Part shown: piece by piece, positions 49,704 through 58,029 of the stretch | Layout of the letters: each line of letters starts with the position of its first letter | How positions within the stretch are numbered: position 1 is the first letter of the stretch | Assembly: GCF_022271435.1 (NCBI RefSeq) | Contig: NZ_JAFIQY010000029.1 | Coordinates: forward strand, 1-64,000 | Direction of reading: 5' to 3' | Length of the DNA: 64,000 nt | DNA from: Streptomyces monomycini | GTDB taxonomy: Bacteria > Actinomycetota > Actinomycetes > Streptomycetales > Streptomycetaceae | The notes under the pieces: generated by a model | What the model was told of the DNA's origin: nothing | The model's database searches: none | The model's input: only the letters and a program-made list of their open reading frames with translations | Position numbers and translations under genes: made by a program

Positions 49704-50594
49704 ATGGGTGATGGGCATGGGCCCGGACGGTCCGAGCAGGAGGACCTGCTGGGGGCCGGATGGGAGAGTCACCGGCCGGCGGTCTTCGGTGCGGCCTACC
49801 GGCTGCTGGGGAGTGTGGCCGATGCCGAGGACGTGACCCAGGACGTGTGGCTGCGCGCAGCCGCGGCGGATCTGCGCGACGTCGCTGATCTGCGTGCGTG
49901 GCTGGTGACGGTCGCCGCGCGGCGGTCGTACGACATCCTCAAGAGTGCCCGTTTCCGTCGCGAGAGCTACGTCGGGCCGTGGCTGCCTGAGCCACTGCTG
50001 ACGGGGCCGGACGCCTCGCAGCCGGTCCTCGTCGACGAGTCCGTCAGCTCAGCCATGCTGCTGATCATGGAAGAGCTGAGCCCGCCGGAGCGGGTGGCGT
50101 TCGTCCTGCACGATGTCTTCGACGTCGCGTTCGGCGAGATCGCCGACGTGCTGAACGTCTCCGCGCCGTCCGCCCGCCAGCTCGCCTCGCGGGCGCGACG
50201 GCGGGTGGCCAAGGCGAAGCAGTCCATGCCGCAGGCGTCCAAGGCGGAGCGGGAACGCGTCCTGGCGGTTTTCCGTGCTGCGTACGAGGCGGGGGACCTG
50301 GCCGGCCTGGTCAGGCTGCTGCACCCGGACGCCGTCTTCGTCGCCGACGGCGGCGGCAAGGTGTCCGCGGCCCGCAAGCTCATCCACGGCGGTGAGCGCG
50401 TCGCCGAGACCATAGTGCGGGTGGGACGCCGGTGGCATCTGGACCGCGTCGACTTCGCCGAGGTCGGCGGCGAGCTGGCGCTGGTCTTCTACCGCGAGGG
50501 CCGGGTCCACTCGGTGGACACGGTCCAGATCACGGACGGTCTGATCACCGCGTACCGCCGGGTCGTCAATCCCGACAAACTCCTGCGCGTCTGA
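49704..50594 (+). CDS. ECF41 (SigJ-type) sigma factor
   Basis: 296 residues, ATG 49704 behind GGAGGAGGT. Sigma region 2: HRPAVFGAAYRLLGSVADAE, DVTQDVWLRAAA. Region 4: LSPPERVAFVLHDVFDVAFG and VSAPSARQLASRARRRV. The linker WLPEPL, the SnoaL-like C-terminal domain with DGGGK, and the end NPDKLL are the defining signatures of ECF41, whose C-terminal domain controls activity in place of an anti-sigma factor. The matching promoter is right after its stop (50597), before cupin and AhpD-like genes, the typical ECF41 target (COE) gene types. Confidence 0.93.
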   Translation: MGDGHGPGRSEQEDLLGAGWESHRPAVFGAAYRLLGSVADAEDVTQDVWLRAAAADLRDVADLRAWLVTVAARRSYDILKSARFRRESYVGPWLPEPLLTGPDASQPVLVDESVSSAMLLIMEELSPPERVAFVLHDVFDVAFGEIADVLNVSAPSARQLASRARRRVAKAKQSMPQASKAERERVLAVFRAAYEAGDLAGLVRLLHPDAVFVADGGGKVSAARKLIHGGERVAETIVRVGRRWHLDRVDFAEVGGELALVFYREGRVHSVDTVQITDGLITAYRRVVNPDKLLRV

Positions 50595-50596
50595 GC

Positions 50597-50623
50597 TGTC
50601 ACACCTGCGGGGGCTGCCTCGTC
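50597..50623 (+). promoter_or_regulatory. ECF41-type promoter
   Basis: TGTCACA at 50597-50603, 16 bases, CGTC at 50620-50623: this matches the published ECF41 promoter consensus in both boxes and spacing. It lies 3 bases after the sigma gene's stop and 170 bases before the cupin lipoprotein gene. Confidence 0.85.
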
Positions 50624-50792
50624 TCCCTGGCGAGAACGGAAAATCGGGCGACGAAGGACGCGGAGGTGAGATCGGTCGTGCCGAACAGCGTCTATCCGCC
50701 TGCTGCGGCTTTCTGACAACGAGCTGCTGCGAGCCCGCGTGTGAACGGGCTGCGCGCCTGTGTCGCTCCCCCGAGCAAGGATCTGTCCCATC

Positions 50793-51260
50793 ATGATCAG
50801 AATGCGGATCGCCGGTGGCCTCCTGGCAGTTGCCACGCTGACTGCGGTCACGGCCTGCGGCAACTCAGCCCCGGCCGCCCACGCCCACGCCTCGACGTCG
50901 GCTTCGGCCGTCGCGTCGGAGCACCCCACTGATTCCCTCAAGCCCCTGCTCCAGCAGGACCTTCCGAACGTGAAGGGCAAGACCTTCACGTCGGCGATCG
51001 TCGACTTCCCGCCCAATGCCCGCGCGGCCCCGCACCGGCACGGCCATGCGTTCACCTACGCGTACGTCCTCGAAGGCAGCGTACGCAGCAAGCTCGAAGG
51101 CAAGCCCGCGACCACCTACCACCGGGGCGATCACTGGGTCGAGCCCCCGGGCACCCACCACGTCCTAGCCGAGAACACCAGCGCGACCAAGCCGGCCAAG
51201 CTGCTCATCGTTGTCATTGCCAACCCCGGCGAGGCACTCAAGACCGACGACCCGAAGTAG
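50793..51260 (+). CDS. Cupin-domain lipoprotein
   Basis: 155 residues from ATG 50793. Signal peptide IRMRIAGGLLAVATLTAV ending in lipobox VTAC (Cys22), then a Ser/Ala linker. Cupin fold: SAIVDFPPNARAAPHRHGHA (metal-binding HRHGH), FTYAYVLEGSVRSKLEGKPA, then WVEPPGTHHVLAEN (the second cupin motif with His). Probably binds a metal and a small molecule on the outer membrane face. Predicted first gene of the ECF41-controlled operon. Confidence 0.87.
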   Translation: MIRMRIAGGLLAVATLTAVTACGNSAPAAHAHASTSASAVASEHPTDSLKPLLQQDLPNVKGKTFTSAIVDFPPNARAAPHRHGHAFTYAYVLEGSVRSKLEGKPATTYHRGDHWVEPPGTHHVLAENTSATKPAKLLIVVIANPGEALKTDDPK

Positions 51261-51389
51261 CCGGGCGCCACGCAAGCGAGCGGCCGCTCTATGCCCGGCC
51301 CGACTCCGTCCTGGGCTCTGCCGAACACACGTCGGCCTCTTCGCCGTGCCTGAAGGACGGACGAGGCCACACGAACCAAAGAAGGAACA

Positions 51390-51848
51390 ATGAACGACAC
51401 CCGTCGCGTCAACATCGCCAAGCAGCACCCGGCCTCCTACAAAGCCCTCACCGCCCTGAACGAGGAGGTGCAGCAGACCATGGCAGCGGTCGGCCTCGAC
51501 CCGCTCCTGGTGGAGCTGCTGAAGATCCGTGCCTCCCAGATCAATGGCTGCGCGTTCTGCCTGCGCATGCACGTCCGCGATGCCCTCCAGATGGGCGAGA
51601 GCCCCGACCGGATCGCCGTACTGCCCGGCTGGGAGGAGACCGACTACTTCTCCGAGACCGACCGCGCCGCCCTCCGTCTGACCGAGGCCGTCACACGGGT
51701 GGCGGACGGGCACGTCAGCGACGAGGACTACAACGCCGCAGCGGCCGTACTCACCGAGGACCAGGTCTCGGCCCTCATCTGGCTGGCCATCGTGATGAAC
51801 GCCTTCAACCGCCTCGCGATCGCCAGCCGATACACCGTCGCAGGCTGA
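51390..51848 (+). CDS. AhpD-like carboxymuconolactone decarboxylase-family protein
   Basis: 152 residues, ATG 51390 after AAGGAAC. The CMD/AhpD core is clear: GLDPLLVELLKIRASQINGC, AFCLRMHVRDALQMGE, with catalytic-type C54-x2-C57-x3-H61. AhpD-type proteins reduce peroxides via the Cys pair. Carboxymuconolactone decarboxylase-like genes are the C in the COE set controlled by ECF41 sigma factors, so this pairing is as expected. 129 bases after the cupin gene, probably in one message. Confidence 0.9.
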   Translation: MNDTRRVNIAKQHPASYKALTALNEEVQQTMAAVGLDPLLVELLKIRASQINGCAFCLRMHVRDALQMGESPDRIAVLPGWEETDYFSETDRAALRLTEAVTRVADGHVSDEDYNAAAAVLTEDQVSALIWLAIVMNAFNRLAIASRYTVAG

Positions 51849-52203
51849 CCTCGACGCCGGCACCGGCGGCGAGAACGGCTCATGGGCCCCCTGAGGTAGG
51901 CCTGACATTTGACACCAGAACCTAGCCGAGAACCGACCCGCATCCATCACTCACTGTGACCACTTGGCGTGAACCCCAGGCTCCCAACTGCCGCCAAAAA
52001 CCCGGCGCAGCACCACGAGCGAACTGCCGATGGCAGCATGGTCTCGGCGAAAGGGCGCGACCCCGTAGTTCGCGAAGCCTCCAGACGCGGGCTGTGGCCG
52101 GTGTGCTGCACGTGCAGCACAGTCCCCGTTCGAGCGGGATCGAGGAGGACTCAGCCGGATCGAATTAGCGGGTTCTGTCCGACTTTTTTAGAAAACCCCA
52201 GGT
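51849..52203. other. Intergenic, no gene seen
   Basis: 355 bases before the tRNA-end remnant. Nothing recognisable. Confidence 0.4.
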
Positions 52204-52295
52204 GAGAAGCGTCATCTTGACGGGTTCAAATCCCACCGCTACCGCTTGTAGCACCCCTCTGATCTGCGGAGACGCGGTCAGGGGGGTGTTTTGCG
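52204..52295 (+). repeat. tRNA 3'-end remnant with terminator, copy 1
   Basis: GACGGGTTCAAATCC then a CGCTACC-type acceptor strand, as at the 3' end of a tRNA gene; no 5' half is present. Directly after it a terminator hairpin (CACCCCTCTGA, loop, TCAGGGGGGTG, then TTTT). A second, roughly 85% identical copy lies at 54994-55082. Such ends are common attachment sites for integrases. Confidence 0.6.
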
Positions 52296-52489
52296 TGGGG
52301 CGCGTGCAGCGCGGTGGTGTTGCACGTGCCGCAGGCGTGACCTGCTGACGTCCGGCAGAAGCTTTCATAACGGGCAGCGGATTCGAGAAGCAATGGAAGC
52401 GGCAAGGGCCACACGAGAATGCGTAGGCCAGTTCGGGAGGGTCGGCGCACCTGCGTCGGCAGCGGATCACGGATGGCTGGAGCCGTGCC

Positions 52490-53521
52490 TTGCACGGCTA
52501 CCAAGGCGATGCGAAGAAGCTGGATGCTGAAGCCAAAGCCGCGCACGACAAGCTCGACATGGCCAAGGAGCGGGAGAACAACGCCAGTAACAACCCGGAC
52601 CTGAAGCTGGCCCACCAGACATTCGATGACGCGGCTTCCCTGCAGAACGCGCAGGCCCGGCTGGACAGGGCCACGTCGGCACTCAACGACGCGCGGGGCT
52701 CCGTCAAAGATGCGCAGGATCTCCTCTCGTCCATCAAGCGGCGAGCCCACGATGTGGAGAGCGAACACTCGTCCACAGCGCGGGGCAAGGCCAGCGCGAT
52801 CCGCGACGCGACAGACAAACTGGCGCCCGAGGAGCCCGGCTGGTTCGCCAAGGCCATGGACTGGCTGGACGACAACCTCACGGATGTGCTGGGCACGGTC
52901 GCTGCGATCGCGGGCCTTCTTGCCTTGATCTTGAGTGGTCCCATAGGCGTGGCGTTTCTCCTGGTTGCCGCCACAGCGAGCGCAGCCACTCTGGCTTCCC
53001 GTCTGTCGGACCCCGCCGTCAGGGCTTCGCTCATGGACGGTTTCACCAAAGGTGAGTTCGACGCTGACTTCTGGAGCAACGCGGTAGGGGTGGCCGGGGA
53101 CACGCTGGGCATGGTGCCTGGAGTCGGCGCCGTGGCCCGTGGCATCAACGGAGCAGTCCGCTCGGCCGGCGCTGCAACCGAGGCTCTGACCCTCACCGAC
53201 CGCTTGGCGAGCGCAGGTAGCAAGACGTGGTTGGCCGCGAACCGGATCGCTGGGGCCGAAAACCCTCTGACCACTTGGATGGTCAGGGGTGCCGCAGACC
53301 CAGCGCGGGCCTCGCGGATGATCGATCTCGGTGTCGCCGGTGCCGGGGCCGCGACCGGCACTTACGGAACGGCCAAGGACCTGATCGACGCTTTGGACGA
53401 CGACACGGCCAACAACGTGGGCACCGGAATGGACGGCGCCCGCGCCGGCAGTTTCGACGGTGCCGGTCACGGCGCTACGGCCCTGAAAACTCTGAAGGTG
53501 CTTCTCGATGTCGGCCACTGA
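52490..53521 (+). CDS. 5'-truncated type VII secretion-type (WXG/LXG-like) protein
   Basis: 343 residues from TTG 52490; the reading frame runs further upstream without a good start (a DGWSRALHGY stretch), suggesting a lost N-terminal targeting half. Long amphipathic helices (AEAKAAHDKLDMAKERENNA, LQNAQARLDRATSALNDARG, VKDAQDLLSSIKRRAHDVES), then a hydrophobic region (LTDVLGTVAAIAGLLALILS, GPIGVAFLLVAATASAATLA) and a helical C-terminus. This resembles Streptomyces putative T7SS-secreted proteins. The 5' truncation is abutted by the tRNA remnant. It overlaps the gene at 53508 by 14 bases; that neighbour may be its immunity or chaperone partner. Confidence 0.6.
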   Translation: MHGYQGDAKKLDAEAKAAHDKLDMAKERENNASNNPDLKLAHQTFDDAASLQNAQARLDRATSALNDARGSVKDAQDLLSSIKRRAHDVESEHSSTARGKASAIRDATDKLAPEEPGWFAKAMDWLDDNLTDVLGTVAAIAGLLALILSGPIGVAFLLVAATASAATLASRLSDPAVRASLMDGFTKGEFDADFWSNAVGVAGDTLGMVPGVGAVARGINGAVRSAGAATEALTLTDRLASAGSKTWLAANRIAGAENPLTTWMVRGAADPARASRMIDLGVAGAGAATGTYGTAKDLIDALDDDTANNVGTGMDGARAGSFDGAGHGATALKTLKVLLDVGH

Positions 53522-54185
53522 GGGAAGCACGCATGAGTTCGCCATCGATGGATCGGCGATGACTGGCGAATGCGACATCTGGTTCGCCTTGCCGCCCGGG
53601 TTCATCGAGGTACCGCTGGTCCCCGATGCCGACGCAACGGCGGACGATTTGGAGTTGCTCTCCGCCCTCGTACCGGAGGAACAGTACGGAGCGTTCCGCG
53701 AGCGCGTGCAGAAAGCTCGCGCCATGGGGGTTCTACTGGCGCGTAGCGGCGCCGTCCATCTCTCGATAGGGGTGCACCACGACGAGTCGGGCGGTGTTGT
53801 GCACTCTGTGTTTCTGATCAAGTGGGAGGAACTGCCGTGGACCCCACCGAAGCTCGCGGCGGCGAAGGCTGCGCTGGCCTCAGGAGGGGCCCGTAACGCC
53901 GACCTTGTGGATCTGCCCTGTGGTCCGGCAGCCGTGGTGGAGAGTCTGGACCATCGCGAGGGCCAAGAGGTCTTTCAGATGACCGCTTACCTACCGCATC
54001 CCGAAGGCCGTCGCGTCGCCGTGCTGGCGCTGAGCACAACGGCCGAGTCCGGCCACGAGCACTACCGCGACGTGTTCCACGACATCATCGGCATGGTGAG
54101 CTTCGACAATCCTCTTCCGCCGCGTCTGCGCGAGCAGGTGCCGGAGGCCCGGGAAGTTGCCGCTGCGCGAGACGCATTCGGCTGA
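53508..54185 (+). CDS. Hypothetical partner of the T7SS-type protein
   Basis: 225 residues, ATG 53508 overlapping the preceding stop. Alpha/beta, acidic: ECDIWFALPPGFIEVPLVPD, ATADDLELLSALVPEEQYGA, GVLLARSGAVHLSIGVHHDE, HSVFLIKWEELPWTPPKLAA. No signal peptide. In Streptomyces, small cytoplasmic proteins are often encoded next to T7SS effectors as immunity or chaperone proteins; the overlap supports this but there is no known motif. Confidence 0.62.
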   Translation: MSATEGSTHEFAIDGSAMTGECDIWFALPPGFIEVPLVPDADATADDLELLSALVPEEQYGAFRERVQKARAMGVLLARSGAVHLSIGVHHDESGGVVHSVFLIKWEELPWTPPKLAAAKAALASGGARNADLVDLPCGPAAVVESLDHREGQEVFQMTAYLPHPEGRRVAVLALSTTAESGHEHYRDVFHDIIGMVSFDNPLPPRLREQVPEAREVAAARDAFG

Positions 54186-54195
54186 CGAGGAACTT

Positions 54196-54819
54196 GTGAG
54201 GGCAGAGATGACGTCTCCGGTGCACTGCAAGACAGCCTGGGAAGACCCGGCCACCCGCCGGGCTTGGCGCCGTACCGCGGTGCTCCGGTGTGCTGCTCTG
54301 CCGGCCTGGCTGCTGGGTTTCCTCGCGTGGCTTTTCGCCGTCGTCATGACGCCGGTCTGGCTGCTGGTGCTGTGGCTGCCGGTGCTCTGCGTCGGCATCT
54401 GGTACGCCCTGCTCGCGGTGGTCGCGGCGGCCTCCCTGGCCCGGACGCGCCGGGTGCTGCGCGTCTACCCGTGGCAGGCGGGCATCGCCGAGGCCAAGCC
54501 GAAGAAGAACGGCAGTACACAGTTTGCCGTGCCGGACCCGGAACGGCCGGAGAAAACCGTGAGCCTCGGCTATGGCGGCCTGATCGGAACGAGGAGGCAC
54601 TTCTGGGTCCGCGCGGTGAAGGACGGCCAGGTTGCCGGAACCTGGTTCGCGGGCGACCCCAGATACCTGGGCGTCGTCGCCGTCCCTGGGCCACGGCACC
54701 TCCTGTGGGTCGCCCAACGGGAGGCGACGGACTCCCGTATGTCGCCCCGCAAGAAGGGCGTCAGCCCTGGGGCACGAGCGCTTGCACGTGCCGCCGGTGC
54801 GCGGGTCGGGATGGACTGA
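54196..54819 (+). CDS. Membrane protein with two transmembrane segments
   Basis: 207 residues from GTG 54196 (GAGG 5 bases upstream); ATG 54208 is an alternative. Two adjacent membrane helices: ALPAWLLGFLAWLFAVVMTP and VWLLVLWLPVLCVGIWYALL. A soluble C-terminal part follows (QFAVPDPERPEKTVSLGYGG, VAGTWFAGDPRYLGVVAVPG) and an Ala/Arg-rich tail. Probably the third gene of the T7SS-type module. A truncated relic of this gene occurs at 59412-59700. Confidence 0.68.
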   Translation: MRAEMTSPVHCKTAWEDPATRRAWRRTAVLRCAALPAWLLGFLAWLFAVVMTPVWLLVLWLPVLCVGIWYALLAVVAAASLARTRRVLRVYPWQAGIAEAKPKKNGSTQFAVPDPERPEKTVSLGYGGLIGTRRHFWVRAVKDGQVAGTWFAGDPRYLGVVAVPGPRHLLWVAQREATDSRMSPRKKGVSPGARALARAAGARVGMD

Positions 54820-54888
54820 TCTACCGTACGCATCCGCTGGAACAGCGCGCTAAGAGGCCGCTGAGGTAGCGGCGACTCGGCACCGGGG

Positions 54889-54927
54889 CCTGGGCTTTGC
54901 CCCTGCACCACAGAAGCAAAGCCCAGG
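54889..54927. terminator. Terminator after the T7SS-type module
   Basis: CCTGGGCTTTGC and GCAAAGCCCAGG, 12 bp perfect, loop of 15. Confidence 0.7.
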
Positions 54928-54993
54928 GGCCAGGCAGGATCTGGGAGCAGCACATCGGCACCCTCTGTGCAGCTCTTGGGAAAAGTCGCACGC

Positions 54994-55082
54994 GAGAAGC
55001 GTCGTCCCGTCGGCTTCACATCCCCCGCTACCGCTTGCACACCCCTCTGATCTGCGGAAACGCGGTCAGGGGGTGTTCTGCG
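54994..55082 (+). repeat. tRNA 3'-end remnant with terminator, copy 2
   Basis: Same array as at 52204 (GAGAAGCGTC, TTCA, CGCTACC, then the CACCCCTCTGA/TCAGG hairpin), with several base changes. The two copies flank 2.7 kb containing the T7SS-type module. Confidence 0.6.
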
Positions 55083-55294
55083 CAGGGCACGTGTACCGCC
55101 GCTACCGCTGCCAACCGCCGGAGCAGCCGCAAACCGGCGCCGCAGTGCAAGACGCCCGCCTTGTCCAGTGCCCGCACATGGCTCGGGGCGCAGCCGGCCG
55201 CTCCCCCGTCCACCCGGGGTGGAGACGTCTGTCAACCCGCCGCTCAACCCGCGGGCTGACGTTCTGTGGCCGCGTCCGGAGCAGTCTTACGGCC

Positions 55295-55813
55295 ATGACC
55301 ATCACCGATTACTTCGTCAACGGGATCCTCATCCTGCTCGTCCTGCGCCAGGTACGCGAGGGCCGGCTGAGCCTGTTCAACCTGGTGCTTCCCGTCGTCC
55401 TGGTCGTCGGTGTCGCCGTGTACTACCTGCGGTCGGTGCCGACGTCCGGCAACGACCTCGTTCTCGAGATGGCGTTGGCCGGCTCGGGAGCCGTGCTCGG
55501 AGTGCTCTGCGGGGTCGCCACGCGCCTGCGGCGCAAGTCCGACGGCGTCTACGTCAAGGCGGGGCTCGCCGCCGCGGCCCTGTGGGTCTTCGGTATGGCC
55601 TTGCGCGTGTGCTTCGCCTTCGCCGCCGATCACGGGGCCGGAGACGCCATCGCCGACTTCAGCCGCGGCAACGACATTTCCGGGGCCCAGGCATGGGTGG
55701 CGGCCTTCGTCCTGATGGCACTGGGCCAGGCGGTCGCCCGGCTGGCAGTGATCCGCTACCGGGCCTACCGGCTGTCCTCTTCGCTGCCTGCCGCGCGCCC
55801 GGCGGCGGTGTGA
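55295..55813 (+). CDS. Polytopic membrane protein
   Basis: 172 residues from ATG 55295. Four or five membrane helices: FVNGILILLVLRQVREG, FNLVLPVVLVVGVAVYYLRS, LALAGSGAVLGVLCGV, AGLAAAALWVFGMALRVCFA, AWVAAFVLMALGQAVARLAV. It begins the operon with the histidine kinase 60 bases later and may be its sensory or accessory membrane part. Not a family I can name. Confidence 0.72.
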   Translation: MTITDYFVNGILILLVLRQVREGRLSLFNLVLPVVLVVGVAVYYLRSVPTSGNDLVLEMALAGSGAVLGVLCGVATRLRRKSDGVYVKAGLAAAALWVFGMALRVCFAFAADHGAGDAIADFSRGNDISGAQAWVAAFVLMALGQAVARLAVIRYRAYRLSSSLPAARPAAV

Positions 55814-55875
55814 TCAACGCCCGTGGGCGGCTGGGCCCGGTCTCCTCCTCACCAGTTCCTTCTATGCTGCACGGT

Positions 55876-57135
55876 ATGAGCTCAACGCCGCCCGGCGGTC
55901 GTGAGGGAGACAGTCCCAGAGTGGCGGCGGCCCGGTCGCGTGCGGCCGTACGTGCCACGCGTCAGGCTGCGCGGATGCACCTGATGCTGTGGGGCGTCCT
56001 GGTCCTCACCATCGCCTCGGTCCTCCAGAGCCGGCCGCACCCGGGGGCGTCCGGCGTACCCCTCGTCATCAGCCTGGCGCTGGCCGGATGCGTACTGTCG
56101 CTGATCTTCTCGGCCCTGACCCGCGACACCGGGAGATCGGAGGCGGCCACTGCCGGGCTGCCGCTGATCCTGGGCGTGAGCGGCAACGTGCTGGCGGCGT
56201 TCCAGCCGGCCTCCCTGACCGTGGTCCCCGTCTCCACGGCCGTGGCGATGCTCTTCGCGCGCTTGCGGCCGCGCCTCGCCCTCCTGCTTGCCACACCTCT
56301 GACCGTGGCGGTCGCGGCCATCACCGCCTACGCCGGCCCGCCCGGCAACGCGTTCCAGGCAGCGGTGGCCGGCGCGCTGCTGTGCGTGGTGCTCGGTGCC
56401 GTCTGCTTCTTCGTCCGCCAGGCCCGTCTCCGGCACGACCACACCGAACTGCTGCTGGCCGAACTCGACGACTCACGCGAGGCGCAGGCGCGTGCCGCCG
56501 CCGTCGCTGAACGCAGCCGGATCGCCCGCGACCTGCACGACATCCTGGCGCAGTCCCTGTCCGCGCTCGCCGTGCAGCTGGCGGGCGCCCGCAAGCTCGC
56601 CGAGCGTGACCACGTCGACCCGGCGCTGCACCAGCTGATCGTACGCAGCGGTGAACTGACCCGGGAGGGCCTATCCGACGCGCGCAGGGCCGTCGCCGCC
56701 TTGCGCGGGGACGACGTGCCCATGGCCGACCAGCTCACTTCCCTGGTCGACCGATGCCGCCGCGACCTCGCACTGCCCATCACGATGTCGGTGACCGGAC
56801 AGCCCCGGGCACTCGCGCCGGAGGCACACCTCGCGTTCTACAGAGGAGCCCAGGAGGCGCTCACCAACGCCGCCCGATACGCCGGTTCACCGACCACCGT
56901 GGCGCTGCGCTACACCCCGCATGCCACCGTACTGACCGTCTCGGATCAGGGCCGGGCTGCCGACGAGGACGACGCAGGCGGCGTGGCCACGGACTCCGGC
57001 CCGTCCCCAGCCAAGTGGACGGGCGGCGGGAACGGGCTGCGGGGCATGCGCGAACGTATCGAACGGGTCGGCGGCAGCACCCACGCCGGCCCCGCCGGAC
57101 AGGGGTGGACTGTGGAGATGGAAGTACCGGTATGA
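55876..57135 (+). CDS. NarL-type sensor histidine kinase
   Basis: 419 residues, ATG 55876 (an alternative ATG lies at 55864). N-terminal membrane part of about five helices (HLMLWGVLVLTIASVL, VPLVISLALAGCVLSLIFSA, LTVVPVSTAVAMLFARL, VAGALLCVVLGAVCFFV). The dimerisation helix holds the phosphorylated His221 in ARDLHDILAQS (HisKA_3). The ATPase part has AHLAFYRGAQEALTNAARYA (N box) and GGGNGLRGMRERIERVGG (G box). Cognate response regulator overlaps its stop by four bases. Signal unknown; the upstream membrane protein is likely part of the sensory unit. Confidence 0.9.
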   Translation: MSSTPPGGREGDSPRVAAARSRAAVRATRQAARMHLMLWGVLVLTIASVLQSRPHPGASGVPLVISLALAGCVLSLIFSALTRDTGRSEAATAGLPLILGVSGNVLAAFQPASLTVVPVSTAVAMLFARLRPRLALLLATPLTVAVAAITAYAGPPGNAFQAAVAGALLCVVLGAVCFFVRQARLRHDHTELLLAELDDSREAQARAAAVAERSRIARDLHDILAQSLSALAVQLAGARKLAERDHVDPALHQLIVRSGELTREGLSDARRAVAALRGDDVPMADQLTSLVDRCRRDLALPITMSVTGQPRALAPEAHLAFYRGAQEALTNAARYAGSPTTVALRYTPHATVLTVSDQGRAADEDDAGGVATDSGPSPAKWTGGGNGLRGMRERIERVGGSTHAGPAGQGWTVEMEVPV

Positions 57136-57869
57136 GCGAAGACGAGACCCCCATCAGCGTGCTGGTCGCCGATGACCAACGGGTGACCCGCGAGGGCCTG
57201 ATGCTGCTGATCGGCCTGAACGCGGGCATGGAGGTCGTGGGCGGCGCGGCCGACGGTGCGGAGGCGGTGGCGCTGGCCCATGAGCACCAGCCGGATGTCG
57301 TACTGATGGACCTGTCCATGCCCGGCACGGACGGCATCACCGCAACCCGGACGCTCCGCGAGCAGGCCCCGGGGATCGCCGTGCTGGTGCTGACGACCTA
57401 CGCGGACGACGCGTCGGTCTTCCCCGCACTGCAGGCGGGGGCGAAGGGGTACCTCACCAAGGACGTGGGCGCGGACGAGATCGAACGGGCGATCAAAGCC
57501 GTCCATGGCGGACAGGTGTGGATGGACCCGGTCGTGCAGGAGCGGCTGGTCGCAGCGGTCACCTCCGGCATGGCACCCCGGCCCGCGGCGGTCGCGGACG
57601 GCACCGCGCCGCTCCCCCCGGCCGCCACGCCCGAACCGGGCCGGCCGACGTGGCACACCCTCGCCCCGCTGCCCGAGCGTTTGACCGCACGTGAAGCGGA
57701 AGTCCTGGCGCTGATCGCACAAGGACTGACCAACGCCGAGATCAGCGCACACCTCTTCCTCAGCCGCGCCACAGTCAAGACGCACATCAACCGCATCTTC
57801 GCGAAGACCGGCGTACGCGATCGCGCGCAGGCCGTCCGCTACGCCTATCGCGCCGGGCTGGCCGGCTGA
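57132..57869 (+). CDS. NarL/LuxR-type response regulator
   Basis: 245 residues, ATG 57132 overlapping the kinase stop (ATGA). Receiver domain: SVLVADDQRVTREGLMLLI (acidic pocket), MDLSMPGTDG with phosphorylated D60, VLTTYADDASVFPALQAGAK, KGYLTKDVGADE. C-terminal LuxR helix-turn-helix: ERLTAREAEVLALIAQGLTN, AEISAHLFLSRATVKTHINR. Partner of the kinase at 55876. Targets not visible; a Pro/Ala linker of about 40 residues separates the domains. Confidence 0.92.
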   Translation: MSEDETPISVLVADDQRVTREGLMLLIGLNAGMEVVGGAADGAEAVALAHEHQPDVVLMDLSMPGTDGITATRTLREQAPGIAVLVLTTYADDASVFPALQAGAKGYLTKDVGADEIERAIKAVHGGQVWMDPVVQERLVAAVTSGMAPRPAAVADGTAPLPPAATPEPGRPTWHTLAPLPERLTAREAEVLALIAQGLTNAEISAHLFLSRATVKTHINRIFAKTGVRDRAQAVRYAYRAGLAG

Positions 57870-58029
57870 TCCTCGTCCTCGGCGCGCTGTTGCGCCTGGG
57901 ACGCTTGTGTTGCCCGGACGCCCCGGAACGCGGTCCGGCAGGATCATGTGAGACCAAGCGGCACCGCATCGGCGCCTATGGCGTGGTGCCCGGGCAGTGA
58001 CGCGCGTCCCGGGCAGGCTCCCCGCCCCC
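57870..58029. terminator. Convergent terminator region
   Basis: 160 bases between the response regulator (+) and map (-), both of which end here. GGCACC near 57960 pairs with GGTGCC near 57985 in an imperfect stem; no perfect hairpin. Confidence 0.4.

Noticed and set aside
52165..52245. A complete tRNA gene ending at about 52245
   Set aside because: The T-arm and acceptor 3' strand are tRNA-like, but the 5' acceptor strand, D-arm and anticodon arm cannot be placed upstream; only a 3' remnant is supported.
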